Shown here: positions 1 through 10,080 of the stretch, piece after piece
Position numbering within the stretch: position 1 is the stretch's first letter
Layout: each line of letters opens with the position of its first letter
NCBI GenBank assembly: GCA_963555705.1
Contig: OY743190.1
Span: 14,545,501 to 14,609,500 of the forward strand
Source: Ligustrum vulgare
Lineage: Eukaryota; Streptophyta; Magnoliopsida; Lamiales; Oleaceae
DNA: 64,000 nt
Direction: 5' to 3'
Position numbers and translations under genes: made by a program
Notes under the pieces: generated by a model
The model's input: the letters and a program-made list of their open reading frames with translations, nothing else
The model's database searches: none
Told to the model about the DNA's origin: nothing

Positions 1-26
1 CGAAATCGTTCGGCTTTCCCGGGTGA

Positions 27-392
27 GTGATCTTGTGTTGCGGCTTTAAAAACGCTGTCGACATCGAGTACTCAATGTACGAAAACAACCCTACCTCGTA
101 CATATTTCCAGATTACATGTTGGACTACGTGATAGGGGCAGATCCCGTGTGTGGCCAGTCGTGGACGGGTTGTACACACATCTATATTCCGGTGATCGTG
201 AACTCGCACCTCATTGCTGTTGTGGTTGTGTTCGCTGAATCAAAAATGTATGTGTACGACTCCGAACACGGTTGTTTCACAGAGACCCAACTCCAAGAAG
301 CTCTGATATCCTTGGCATTCATTGTTCTTCTAATGGCTAAGGGTGCTGGAATTCATGTCGATGATGTACTAGCCACTGAGAGGATCCAGTGA
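27..392 (+). pseudogene. Ulp1-like (C48) cysteine protease fragment of a MULE
   Basis: Open frame of 121 codons entering from the left part of the window. The stretch WTGCTHIYIPVIVNSHLIAV followed by MYVYDSEHG fits the Ulp1/SENP-type peptidase fold, in which the His of the 'HW' motif and the Asp of the 'vyDS' motif are two of the catalytic residues; here the residue after His is Leu. The usual downstream Gln and the Asp-Cys-Gly nucleophile are absent before the stop, so the protease is truncated or frameshifted. Such domains are known as passengers of plant Mutator-like elements, and a MULE transposase relic lies convergently about 300 bp away. The start is arbitrary because the upstream part may lie outside the window. 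Function now: none expected. Confidence 0.6.
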
Positions 393-484
393 ATTTCCAA
401 ACAAGGTGTCAATTTCTTTCTTTAGTTGAATAAATTGCCTCACAAGTATAGATAACAATATATTTTTTGGAACAAAAAAATAGT

Positions 485-485
485 G

Positions 486-516
<31 letters not shown>

Positions 517-556
517 TAAACCTTAAAATAGAAAACTATACCCTAAACCCTAAAAT
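485..556. repeat. (TA)n microsatellite plus interstitial telomere-like AAACCCT motifs
   Basis: A run of about 13 TA dinucleotides is followed directly by aaaccctaaacc and, after 20 bp, by ccctaaaccctaaaa, which matches the plant telomere unit CCCTAAA in short form. It sits between the convergent Ulp1-like and transposase relics of the MULE. Confidence 0.75.
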
Positions 557-695
557 ATCTTTTTTTTCCCCAAGAAACATTTATCATCTTTCATCGTATG
601 ATAAACAATTCACGAACTTTATCAACATAGACAAAATAAGATAATTTATTATCAACAACACTACAATTACAATAAAAGTTTTAATAGCGATAAAA

Positions 696-2334
696 TTAAT
701 TATTCAAGGGAATCTGACTAGTACAAGTTTGGCGAGTATGACCGACTGCGCCGCACCTGCCGCACTTTCACAGTCTGGGAAACTCTCAAGTAGATGATAT
801 TCTAGACGTACGTACACGTCCAGGATTACGTCTTCGGACATTATGTGGCAGTAAATTATCAAGCGGGAGCAAGTGTTCAGGAAGTTCCCACTCAGCCTCA
901 TTTGGTAGAAGAAATATAGTTTCAGCATATGCTTCTCTCCACAAAGCAGTGGTATAGTACTCAGTTGATGACTATGGTGAAAAGCTCCTATGTGTAGCAA
1001 CTGCAACTGCATGAGTGCATGGAAAGCGCTCAAGCTGAAACTGTCTACACGTGCACGTGTTGTCATTCAAGTCCACAACATAACCAACATTACATCCGCA
1101 TACAACGTTGAATCTAAACTGATCCAGTGGCTCCACACCAACCTTCTATCCAGGTCTAATGTCTTGAAGAGTTTGGTTTCCATGGCAGGGGTGAGATAAG
1201 ATGTGCATGATTGAGATTCCTCACGTATATCATGAAACCAAACCTGTAACTTCTCCCTAATGTTCTCAATCATTGCCAGAATTGGTAACTCTCGATCCTT
1301 CTTAAATAATACATTCAAAGACTCCACGTTATTTTGATGTCATCATATTGTATCGACGTCCTGAAAATTGACACCGTGCCCAATGTTGAATCCCCAATTT
1401 ATCTATTAAGTACTCCGAGGCTTTCTTACTCTTGTTATCTATTTCGATCATGAACTTATTATAATCTTCAAAAGTGTAAGCCTCTGCCGCTCTCTTAAAC
1501 AAGGAAACGATCCCAGCACCACGGTACGTCGTCTTCAAATTGCCTTGTATATGGTACATGCAATAACCATGGTGTGCCTCGGGAAAAACTTCAGCTATAC
1601 CATTTATGATAGAACTTCCCCGATCAGTTATAAAAGCAAGGTATGGACATCTCCAATTACTTCCCTCAACTTTGAGAAAAACCAATTCATCGCTAGATCA
1701 TTTTCGCTATTCACTATGCCGAACGCAAGAGGGTATATTTGAATGTTGGCATCTTGACATGTAGCAATAATTAACTTCCCTTCATATCTAGCTTGGAGAT
1801 CTTGCTTGGTATTAAATAATTGCTGGACTTCCAAATCTTCATCATCTGGAACCACACGTGAACAATTAGTCGATCGTGAACTTGGCCCATCCTGTGAGTT
1901 CTCGAAGTGCTCATGTTGATGTCTGGATAAATTAATCAAATTATTGTTTGTAAATGGAATGTCCTCCTGATTGTCTCCGACTACATCGTGACCTCTATGG
2001 GTGATAAGAGGATCATGGAGTATAGAAACTGTATCAGGAATAACATCATCTCATCATCACGAGCTATTTCTAATGTGTCCCAAATATCATTCACATTCTG
2101 ATCCCCACCATCGAGTTCTTCATTCTGATTATCGGGGGTATCCTTTCGTACTAAAGATACACAGAGAGGAATAGTTTTCTTTTTATTCACCTCAATTAAC
2201 CACGTAATTTGCACATCAGAAGTAACAAACAAGGGTGACAATGCAACAGTAAAATTAGAGTTATATAGAAATCCAAATTTCATATCATATTTAGATGGAT
2301 CAACTTCGAGTTGATCTTGTAGTGTTCTGTACAT
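696..2334 (-). pseudogene. Mutator-like (MULE) transposase, internally deleted and frameshifted
   Basis: Read on the minus strand the pieces come in family order. 2334-1981 holds the N-terminal MULE region (VDPSKYDMKFGFLYNSNFTV). Near 1830 the start of the MuDR DNA-binding region (LFNTKQDL) runs straight into the transposase core (ARYEGKLIIATCQDANIQIY), so the intervening part including the first catalytic Asp is missing. Then follow AFITDRGSSIINGIAEVFPEA, ESLNVLFKKDRELPI, a SWIM zinc finger (CTCRQFQLERFPCTH, about 1012-1056) and a CCHC knuckle (CGRCGAVGHTRQTC, about 717-762). At least three frame changes are needed (near 1640, a one-base insertion near 1334, and near 1075). Known role of the family: cut-and-paste transposition. 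This copy is dead. Confidence 0.85.
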
Positions 2335-2344
2335 GTCTCTGTAA

Positions 2345-3435
2345 ATGACATAACTGGAGTTAACAAAATTACAGAAATGTTTTGATCACTTGTATATTTC
2401 CATGATCATCGCATATTTTCATCAACCACGAATTCACCAAAATAAGAAACTGGTATGAAAGTCATATCTGCATTAATTAAAAATAATAAAATTTCAAAAC
2501 AACAAGTTAGGAAAAATCAGAGTAACTGATAAAAAATAATTGTAAAAAAAAATAGTTGTCGGGCCGGAGCCTCGGTCCGGCCAGACCTATATCGGTCCGC
2601 CCGGACCATTGACAGGCACTTTTTGGTCCGATCTAATGTTCAATTCTTCCGATTTTGTTACTAAACTGATAAAAATCACACTTCGCCATATTAATTTTCA
2701 TTGTTTAGTCTACATAATTATAGATTTATAATGATTATTAACTAAAAAATTAACAATACATGAATTTTTCGATAATTTTTGGTTACTGAAATTATAAATC
2801 TGTTGAATAAGTTTAACACAACGAGAATGAAATTAAATATAGTATAATAAATATTGCTAAATCAACTTACCGATAAGAAGTAGCGAATGAAATCTTTTAG
2901 TTGAGGTTAGTATTTTTTTTGCGGATTTTTTTAGCACAAGCAGATAAAAAATGGGAGAATAATTTATCTATGTATTGAGCACAAACAGATGAAAAAATGA
3001 GAGAATAATGAAAAGTGAGAATTGTATTGCTTTTGTATTAATATAAATATGAAATTAATGAAGGTATAAGAGAAATATGGTTATTAAGGGTATACACGTC
3101 ATTTTAAAGAAAAATGGGTATTGTGGTTAGTTTTTGAAAAGTTAGGGTATTTTGAGTTAGCCCATGTTTGGATTGGGTATTTTTAAAATTCTCCCGAACA
3201 TATTCAGGGAACAAGGGGCAGGGTTATTAGTAATCGTGCTAAAAATTGGAGGAGTGGCAAGAAGAGGACATATTCATCACCCCTTGTCACCAATTTATCT
3301 CGTGTAGCAGTGATTTCTAGTGAACTTCTTCATCAACAAAGTTGGAAGGTAGTATCGGATTTTGTTATTGTAAAACGGGCTTTTTATGTTGAAATCGCAT
3401 TCAATCTGATTGTTGGGAATGATTTTATTTAATTT
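2345..3435. other. AT-rich MULE flank, no gene; GC-rich CGGTCCG palindrome cluster at 2555-2635
   Basis: No coding signal. An otherwise AT-rich stretch contains a short island with repeated CGGTCCG/CGGACC motifs at about 2555-2635. The segment 3061-3195 could be one terminal region of the MULE, but the opposite end lies outside the window so no terminal inverted repeat can be checked. Confidence 0.4.
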
Positions 3436-3440
3436 CTATT

Positions 3441-3634
3441 TGTTATAAATTATATAAATATGTGAATGACAAATTACCACTATATCCCTGTAAACTTTAC
3501 ATATTACGATTGTGCCATTGTTCACTCCTATAAATAGGAGTCTTATTTCATTCGTTTATACCAATTCAATAAGAGAAGAATTCTCTCCTATCTCTCTCTA
3601 TATTCTCTATTGTTTTCATAATAGTTTTACAACA
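3441..3634 (+). repeat. 5' LTR (194 bp)
   Basis: Starts TGTTATAAATT and ends TTTTACAACA. A TATA box (CTATAAATA) at about 3528-3536 lies inside the perfect inverted repeat ACTCCTA-taaa-TAGGAGT (3524-3541). The primer-binding site cgttatcagcgtg follows directly at 3635. Confidence 0.92.
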
Positions 3635-3959
3635 CGTTATCAGCGTGAGTCTCTAGCCAATTGAGTAATATAACGGGAGTATGATCTACAGTTGCATCTA
3701 AATGATAGACCTCTGTATCAGAAACCTGATTATTACTAATCAATGTTTCCTTTTCTCAAACCAAACACTTTTGGCTTTAGAAAATAACCAATATATTGTA
3801 GATCTGAAAACTTCAAGAAAGATGGAAACTTTACATCTTTGTATGATTCAAAAAGTTCCATACGAGGAAAGAAACTTGGTCTCGTTGTTGTGCAAAAGGA
3901 AAAATTTGGAAAAGAAGGCGGAATTTATCCAATTTTTCAAATTTCCGGTCGAACTGAAA

Positions 3960-4265
3960 AAGAAAGATTCCGGACGATCCAGATATCCGATCGACGATCG
4001 GCCATCGCCATCAGAACGGGCTTGTCGAGGAGAAGACTCGCCTGCAATTTTGGGATGATCCGACGGATGAAACAGAAGATATCGACCGGGGAAGAAAGAC
4101 TGAAAATTGTGCAAAAATCAAAATCTGACCGAAAATTGAAACGCTGATCCCAGACGATTCTGAATTCCGATCGATGATTGGCCAGAGGCATATCAACGGG
4201 CTTGTCTAGGAGAAGACTCGACTGAAATTTTGCGCAGATCCGACAGTTAAAACGGAAGTTATTGG
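3960..4265 (+). repeat. Imperfect tandem duplication in the retrotransposon leader (period about 181 bp)
   Basis: The stretch beginning cgggcttgtcgaggagaag at 4016 recurs as cgggcttgtctaggagaag at 4197, with similar flanks (gatcgacgatcggccat and gatcgatgattggccag). It lies in the untranslated leader; ORFs across it are not convincing genes. Confidence 0.7.
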
Positions 4266-4939
4266 CCGGAGAAGAAGAGGCTAGCGGATTGAAAAATGCT
4301 GATTCAGGCTAAATGGTTGGTCTTTTGGAGAAACGGAGACCACGGGCATGTTCAGGAAGTTGAGGTGTACATTTTGGTGATGGGTTGATTTTTCCGGCCA
4401 CCCGCGCGTAGCGACCGGCGGCGGCGCACGGGGTGGCGCGTGAGCGGATTCCGGCGAGATTTTGAACTTCGGACCAAAAGTAAGTTTATTCTAAATTAAA
4501 TTTCAAACCCATTAACGGTTTCGATTTACTCATATGATCAATATATTAAAATATGTACGATTTTGCCCTTGATGATACGTTAACGTATATTTATCGTGAT
4601 TTAACGAATTTGATTAATCATGATTACTGATATGATGATAAATGATAATAGAATATATATTCTAAAACATTTAACACTACTATGCGATAAATTAAAAGAT
4701 TTAGAACAAGGTACAAGTAACATAATAGTTGCCATGTCGTGATGTGCTAAGTATAACTCATTATCGTAATGACCTGGACTATTATAAATACTTTGACTAG
4801 ATTTGGAGATATGACTTGCTCATTTATGAAATGTAATTATTTCTTTATATTGTTACCACATATATAGTTGATTCTACTGATTTTAAATATCTCTACTCAT
4901 ATAAATTTGATAATATTGTTGTTATTTGATATTTCAACA

Positions 4940-5248
4940 AATGGTACCAGAAGTTACCATTACCAAAAGATTGTTGGATTTTAATGAAAATATTTTATCC
5001 AATAGTACCAGAAGTTACCAATATCTGTATTTGAATGGGTGGATGAAAATAAATTATTCAACAAGAAAAATGTTAATGTATGATAAGATAGTATCACATG
5101 ATAGCACGGTTATGGCTAATGTGAAAATAATCTCATCAGTATTATGAGATAAATATTATATGATCGTGATAAGCAGTTTTGATCAAAGTTCTTGCACAAG
5201 CACTTATGTACTCCATAAGAAGTACATATTTACTCCAGAAGAAGTAAA
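4940..5248 (+). repeat. Hairpin cluster 1 with CCAGAAG-type loops
   Basis: Stem-loops seen: AATGGTA/TACCATT (4940-4946 with 4955-4961), ATCTCAT/ATGAGAT with another loop (5130-5136 with 5144-5150), ATGTACT/AGTACAT with loop CCATAAGA (5206-5212 with 5221-5227), TTTACT/AGTAAA with loop CCAGAAGA (5229-5234 with 5243-5248). Stems differ in sequence but stay paired while the loop is nearly constant. Confidence 0.65.
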
Positions 5249-5584
5249 GATTATCATCTAAACATACTGAAATGATATTATTATTATTATTGCTCCTGAA
5301 GAAGTATAAACGAGTCATACATGCAAAGTACAAAAGGGGGAAACATTTATGATCCTCAAAAGTAGAGATGTGTATCAGGTGTAATAATACTCCATACTCT
5401 ACCACCCCTAATCTTTTGTGTGTGTCTCAAGAGTAAGAATACTCCGTACTCCACCACTCCAAATCCTTTTGAGGTTCACAAGATTAAGTTCAAATACTCA
5501 TAAATATTAAAGGTGTGTCTCAAGAGTAAGAATACCCCGTACTCTACCACCCACAATATTTCGGAGACTCACAAGGATAAATTT

Positions 5585-6222
5585 ACATTAACCGGACTCC
5601 ATTTTCGCTTGGAACCCCTTCCTTGCGGCCAATCTATCTTAACTCCTGCTGGATCTTGTATTGGAACATATGATTGTAGCTTTTTCACCAGTTCATCGAT
5701 AGTGGGAGCAGAAATAAGGATCCTCCTAGAAAATGGAGAGATGAATCCCTACTCCACAGCATAATCAAGAAATGTTAGTAAACCATCGAAGAAGTTGTTA
5801 ACATTTAAAAGCCCCATAGGCTCAGTATGGAGACCCAGCTGAGACCATGAGGTGATATTAAAGATTTCCTCTAAAGTACCAAAACCTCCAGGCATGGCAA
5901 TGAAGGCATCAGAACAATATAACATGCAAGTTATGCGTTCATGGATAGATAACGTCTGTACTTCATGCTCTCGTGTTTTGCCTGTGATATCAGCTAAAGG
6001 AACGGGTATAACAACTATCACTCTTGCTTTCTCTGTTTGAGCGGATTGTGAAACACAACCCATCAATCCACAGCGCCCCCTCCATATACTAGATTGATAC
6101 CTTTCTCTCCCAACTTCTTCCCTAGAAGCACTGATGCTTCTAGATAATCAAAACCTTTCCCGATTTTTGATCCACAAAATACACATATAGTTTTGATTTG
6201 TCGAAGTTTTGATCCCTCCATC
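5585..6222 (-). pseudogene. LOG: LOG-type cytokinin riboside 5'-monophosphate phosphoribohydrolase, intronless retrocopy
   Basis: LOG enzymes release active cytokinin bases from their riboside monophosphates in the cytosol. From ATG at 6222-6220 the minus strand reads IKTICVFCGSKIGKGFDYLE, then INLVYGGGAV; after a frame change it reads GLMGCVSQSAQTEKA, the HER motif, DAFIAMPGGFGTLEEIF (the family PGGxGTxxE signature), TSWSQLGLHTEPMGLLNVNN and, past a stop, the C-terminal part GFISPFSRRILI to KIDWPQGRGSKRKW. About 212 codons, as expected for full-length LOG. Plant LOG genes have several introns; none is present, so this derives from a spliced mRNA. Lesions: a one-base deletion at about 6068 (VGLMG would need one more G) and a GAG-to-TAG type stop at 5749-5751. 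It lies antisense inside an LTR retrotransposon. Confidence 0.88.
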
Positions 6223-6521
6223 TTTTAAGAATAAAAGGAAGGAAAACTTACAGAAATTGTTATTTTGGGATGTTTTAAATTGTGAAATTATCTGACGTTT
6301 TAAACTTGAAAATATTCACTATTTACTACTCTTCTTTTGAAAAAGTTATTATTTACTTTTGACTAAATGACATCAATTTTGATAAAATCTCTGACAGTAT
6401 ATATCTTGCTCCATAATGGATAATCTTTTGGTGGTCTCTCAGATACCATCTGTTAATACGCGAAAAATGAAAATATAAAATACTTTGTTAAAATATATAT
6501 ACTATACTGATTTACCTTGTA

Positions 6522-7067
6522 TCAATGTTGAGTACCCAAAACATCATTATTTATAACAGCCTGGCAAACATGATCTTTTGCTATTATATTTTTGAAACTA
6601 TAACGGTCTTTATTACTGATGAATTTAGCCCATAAAGATAGTAGCTCACCCTGCACATACCCACAAGGGTGCATCTCAAGAGTCAATCGGATATCATCCA
6701 ATGACTCCTTACTCAGTCCACCCTTAATGAAGTCTATCTTATCATCTCGATTTATGGATGAATATCCTATTGACTTACAACGGGTATTACATGTCCATCG
6801 AGCACATTTGTAACAACCTTTCAATCTTTTTGCTCTTTGCTTCTTTACAAAAGTACTCTTACCTAAGCCAGGCACGTGCTTAGAAAATGAATTTGATAAT
6901 TCACCAGCTAAACGAACTTTTGCTTCGATCAACCAACGAACATCTTCTGGGATACCTTGATCCATCAGCAGCCTCAATCTTTCGAGTCGAACTCGGTAAA
7001 TCTTTTTCAAAACATTTATCGGAAGATTTGAGTAGTATTTGCGAATATTTGATAATTTAACATCCAT
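6522..7067 (-). CDS. Unrecognised 181-aa ORF carried antisense in the LTR element
   Basis: I do not recognise the family. The frame is open for 181 codons from ATG at 7067-7065 with normal amino-acid composition, unlike the surrounding noise. Visible features: a basic, Leu-rich helical N-terminal half (ILES-like pattern KKIYRVRLERLRLLMDQG), a central Cys cluster GCYKCARWTCNTRCK (C-x2-C-x4-C-x3-C, possibly metal-binding), and a C-terminal half rich in charged helices (LSKESLDDIRLTLEMHP). It lies 300 bp upstream, in the same orientation, of the LOG retrocopy, so both may have been captured from host transcripts. It could be a plant gene copy or an element-specific antisense ORF. No intron is apparent. 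Confidence 0.5.
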   Translation of the reverse strand: MDVKLSNIRKYYSNLPINVLKKIYRVRLERLRLLMDQGIPEDVRWLIEAKVRLAGELSNSFSKHVPGLGKSTFVKKQRAKRLKGCYKCARWTCNTRCKSIGYSSINRDDKIDFIKGGLSKESLDDIRLTLEMHPCGYVQGELLSLWAKFISNKDRYSFKNIIAKDHVCQAVINNDVLGTQH

Positions 7068-7289
7068 TTTGATGGATCTGATCTTCTCCCAAAGTGATCT
7101 ATTTAAATGTGTTATTTAACGCGTAAAAGAGCGTTGGATCCGCGTATCATTGATTACACCAAGAAAAAGGGGAAAAATTTATATCAAAAGAAGGGGACAA
7201 TGATCATTTTATTGAGATTTCGGTATAATCATTTTTTTTAGATATAATAAATCAAGGTATACTGATTTATAAACTCGAACAAGTAAATA

Positions 7290-7740
7290 TTGTATTGAAC
7301 CAGAAGTTCATACGTAAAAGTGAACCATGTATAAAGTATGAACCAGAAGCTCATAAGTGAAATATACATTGTATTGAACCTGAAGTTCAGCGATATAGTA
7401 TTGATCCAAATATTTATGCATAGAAATGAAATTAAACCGTATTGAACCAGAAGTTCTATAATAAATGGTTAGATTATCAAAAGTTTCAAATTATTTTTTA
7501 TGAAAATAACTTATTCAGAAATTTTTTATCATACAACAATATTCTATGTCAAACAGGGATTAGCTCAAGAAGCTTTATGATTTGTAAAAGTGCGATATGT
7601 ATACAATCCACCAAAGCGCACTTAGATATATGATTGAGATTATATCCCTAAAAGGATGAAATGTGTTGTGGCATTTTAGCCGATTGATATAATATAAGAT
7701 TTGTGAACATTATGGGGAAAACGCTCCTGAAGCGTAATTA
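7290..7740 (+). repeat. Hairpin cluster 2 with CCAGAAG/CCTGAAG loops
   Basis: Units with loop CCAGAAG or CCTGAAG: GTATtGAA/TTCATAC around 7293-7313 (one bulge), TATGA/TCATA around 7337-7355, TGAA/TTCA around 7375-7389, GAA/TTC plus outer pairs around 7440-7460, and ACGCT/AGCGT around 7721-7735 with loop CCTGA. No coding potential supported here. Confidence 0.6.
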
Positions 7741-8469
7741 GGCCTGAAGCATAATGACAATCGATTTAAAAAATAAATATCTCTTGAATAATTGAAATGA
7801 TCCCTTTTGAGAATAAATACTCATGGTGAGTAAAAGGGACATAGTTAAATGATAAGAGATTTATGTACTTGATCTCTATATGTTATATTGAGATAAAATG
7901 AAATCGAATACATATACAACTCTTTTGTGAAAATGAGGTTGGTGAAATTATAATACTTTGGCCAAATATAAAACCCCAATATAGGGATTTTTGTTCAAGG
8001 ACCTAAAGTCCAAATGCTTAAATGTGTAAAGCCAGTAAGTATCTGTACAAATGAAAAATATTACATAGTCGTAAAAGACGAATCGTTGCGCGCGAATTTT
8101 TTTATAGAACTGGCATGGCATATGGTGGATAAACTATAGTCTAAATCACTAGCTTGAGTTCTTTGATATACCAATGAGTGAGATCAAAATGTATGATTCT
8201 CATCTCGGTACTTTGAGAGTATTCTTTGATGTACCAGTTGATCTCGGTACGTTGGGATTTCAAGTAAAATGATTGTAGATTATATGTCGATATATTTCAA
8301 TGATTGATTATACAAATATGAAATTGTGGTTTATGAGATAAAAGAACATACATGTATAATCAATGAAAGATTCAATATACCCAGATTAGTATCACTATAG
8401 GATGATACAAATGACTCCATGATATAATATGTTGAAAGTGAAATTAGAGTGTACTATTTATGACATCTG

Positions 8470-8605
8470 GGAAATTGATTATTCACTAGAAGTGTATATG
8501 AAAATGAATATGTTTAATTATTCACCAGAAGTGAATTCTAGATTTGATTATTCACCAGAAGTGAATTCTAAATTCGATTATTCACTAGAAGTGAAAGATG
8601 CAATC
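8470..8605 (+). repeat. Hairpin cluster 3: 30-bp tandem units with TTCAC-CAGAA-GTGAA
   Basis: Near-identical units 'gattattcaccagaagtgaa' recur at about 8477, 8516, 8546 and 8576. Each except the first forms TTCAC/GTGAA around CAGAA or TAGAA. The 68-aa ORF across the region is a by-product. Confidence 0.7.
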
Positions 8606-8764
8606 GATAAATTAGTACAACATTGCTTAATATAGCATGTTATGACATCATAAATGAGTTATGAACGATTTATATAAAGCTCATCATAAATGATATGTTT
8701 GATGAAAAGATTCGTGATTGCACCAATAAACTTGTGATATTTCATGAAATGAATAAATACGCGT

Positions 8765-9455
8765 TGCACTCTTTTTTCCTTAGTTGATGTTTTGTCCCAC
8801 AGAGTTTTCCTAGCAAGGTTTTTAATGAGGCAGCAATTGAGGCATATTGATGAAAATTAATGAGAATAATGTACTCTTTTTCCCTTCGCTGAGGTTTTGT
8901 TCCACGGGATTTTCCTAGCAAGGTTTTTTGAGACATTATCATAGCTATCGACAAGCTATAATTCAGCAACACATTGTTATACTGGAATGATATCAACAAA
9001 TGAAGAAAATCATAGACATCTTATGAAGAATTCTATACAAGAAGATTTTTATATATACATATTCCAGACGAAAGATAATATCAATGTTCGAGAAGTTCAT
9101 GAATCCTCAATTGCACACTTCAGGGGGAGAAACATGCTATACTCTTTTTCCTTCGTCCAGGTTTTGTCCTACTAGTTTTTCCTGACAAGGTTTTAACGAG
9201 GCAACGACTATACTCTTTTTCCTTGGTTCAGATTTTATCCCACTGGGTTTTACTGATGAGGTTTTAACGAGGCAGTACTTTAGAACTTCAATCTTCAGTA
9301 CATAATTTGTTTCGCTTATCATTGGATGTTATTTCGAACATTAGATTCAATGATTCACAATGGCTAACATCAGGAGAAGCTTCTGTACTCTTTTTCCTTC
9401 GCTCAAGTTTTATTTCACTGGATTTTCTTAGCAAGATTTTAATGAGGCAGACAAT
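8765..9455 (+). repeat. Five copies of a copia-type 3' untranslated block
   Basis: A block of about 65 bp (pattern: ctctttttcctt, ggttttgtcccac, gggttttcct, agcaaggtttt, aacgaggca) occurs at about 8768, 8873, 9140, 9211 and 9388. Such blocks are familiar from the region between pol and the 3' LTR of plant Ty1-copia elements; here they help assign the element although pol is gone. Confidence 0.75.
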
Positions 9456-9481
9456 TGCAGAATAGGTCATTCAAGGGGAAG

Positions 9482-9675
9482 TATTATAAATTATATAAAT
9501 ATGTGAATGACCAATTACCATTATATCCCTGTAAACTTTACATATTACGATTGTGCCATTGTTCACTCCTATAAATAGAAGTCTTATTTCATTCATTTAT
9601 ACCAATTCAATAAGAGAAGAATTCTCTCCTATCTCTCTCTATATTCTCTATAATTTTCATAATAGTTTTACAACA
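9482..9675 (+). repeat. 3' LTR (194 bp)
   Basis: Copy of 3441-3634 with a handful of substitutions (first bases TATTAT instead of TGTTAT; one change in the TATA-flanking palindrome, tagaag for taggag). Preceded by the purine tract and followed by the ctatt target duplication. Confidence 0.92.
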
Positions 9676-10080
9676 CTATTCAATTTATAATTTATTTAAT
9701 TTTTCAAAGTTGTTGTTTCTTGATGGTAATCTTCCTGTAGCAACATTGATTTTTTCGAAAATCTCTGCCTTGAACCGTTGATGCGGTTGTTTATTTTTTT
9801 CTCCTGCCTTTAAAATTGGCCACCCTTCAAGCGTAATAGGTGAAATACTCATGACCAAAATCCAGTTGGGGCAGTTGCTCTCACTAGACCCCAGGTGGCT
9901 CCGCCCCTGGTTGTATGGACGAGTTAGTTAATTAAAATTCAGTTTATCATTCATTTTCGTTTTTTACATATTGTTTTATCTTAAATAAAGTGATTTCCAT
10001 GTAGTTGAATAAAGTGATTTGTGGAAAATTGGTTCAATTGTGTAGGCTGTGAATTGGAGGACAAACTTTCACACTATAAA

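Larger units (their letters stand above)
3441..9675 (+). mobile_element. Non-autonomous LTR retrotransposon (copia-type ends) with captured antisense genes
   Basis: Two 194-bp direct repeats (3441-3634 and 9482-9675) bound the element; the flanks are a perfect 5-bp target duplication, ctatt (3436-3440 and 9676-9680). The LTR ends in TTTTACAACA and is followed by cgttatcagcgtg, a primer-binding site type seen in plant copia elements; a purine tract (aaggggaag) precedes the 3' LTR. No gag, protease, integrase or RT is recognisable in the 5.8-kb interior. Instead there are two minus-strand ORF regions (LOG-like 5585-6222; unknown 6522-7067), a duplicated leader (about 4016 and 4197), many CCAGAAG-loop hairpins and five copies of a 3' untranslated block. 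LTR-to-LTR differences are few, so the insertion is fairly young. It must depend on a relative for mobility. Confidence 0.9.

Noticed and set aside
3702..4196. Overlapping ORFs of 61-118 aa in the retrotransposon leader
   Set aside because: Three frames open on both strands in a duplicated leader; no conserved motif, no gag signature.
10021..10080. Longer start of USP39-like exon 1 (non-ATG at 10021)
   Set aside because: Begins with GTG; the family-like sequence begins at ATG 10081.
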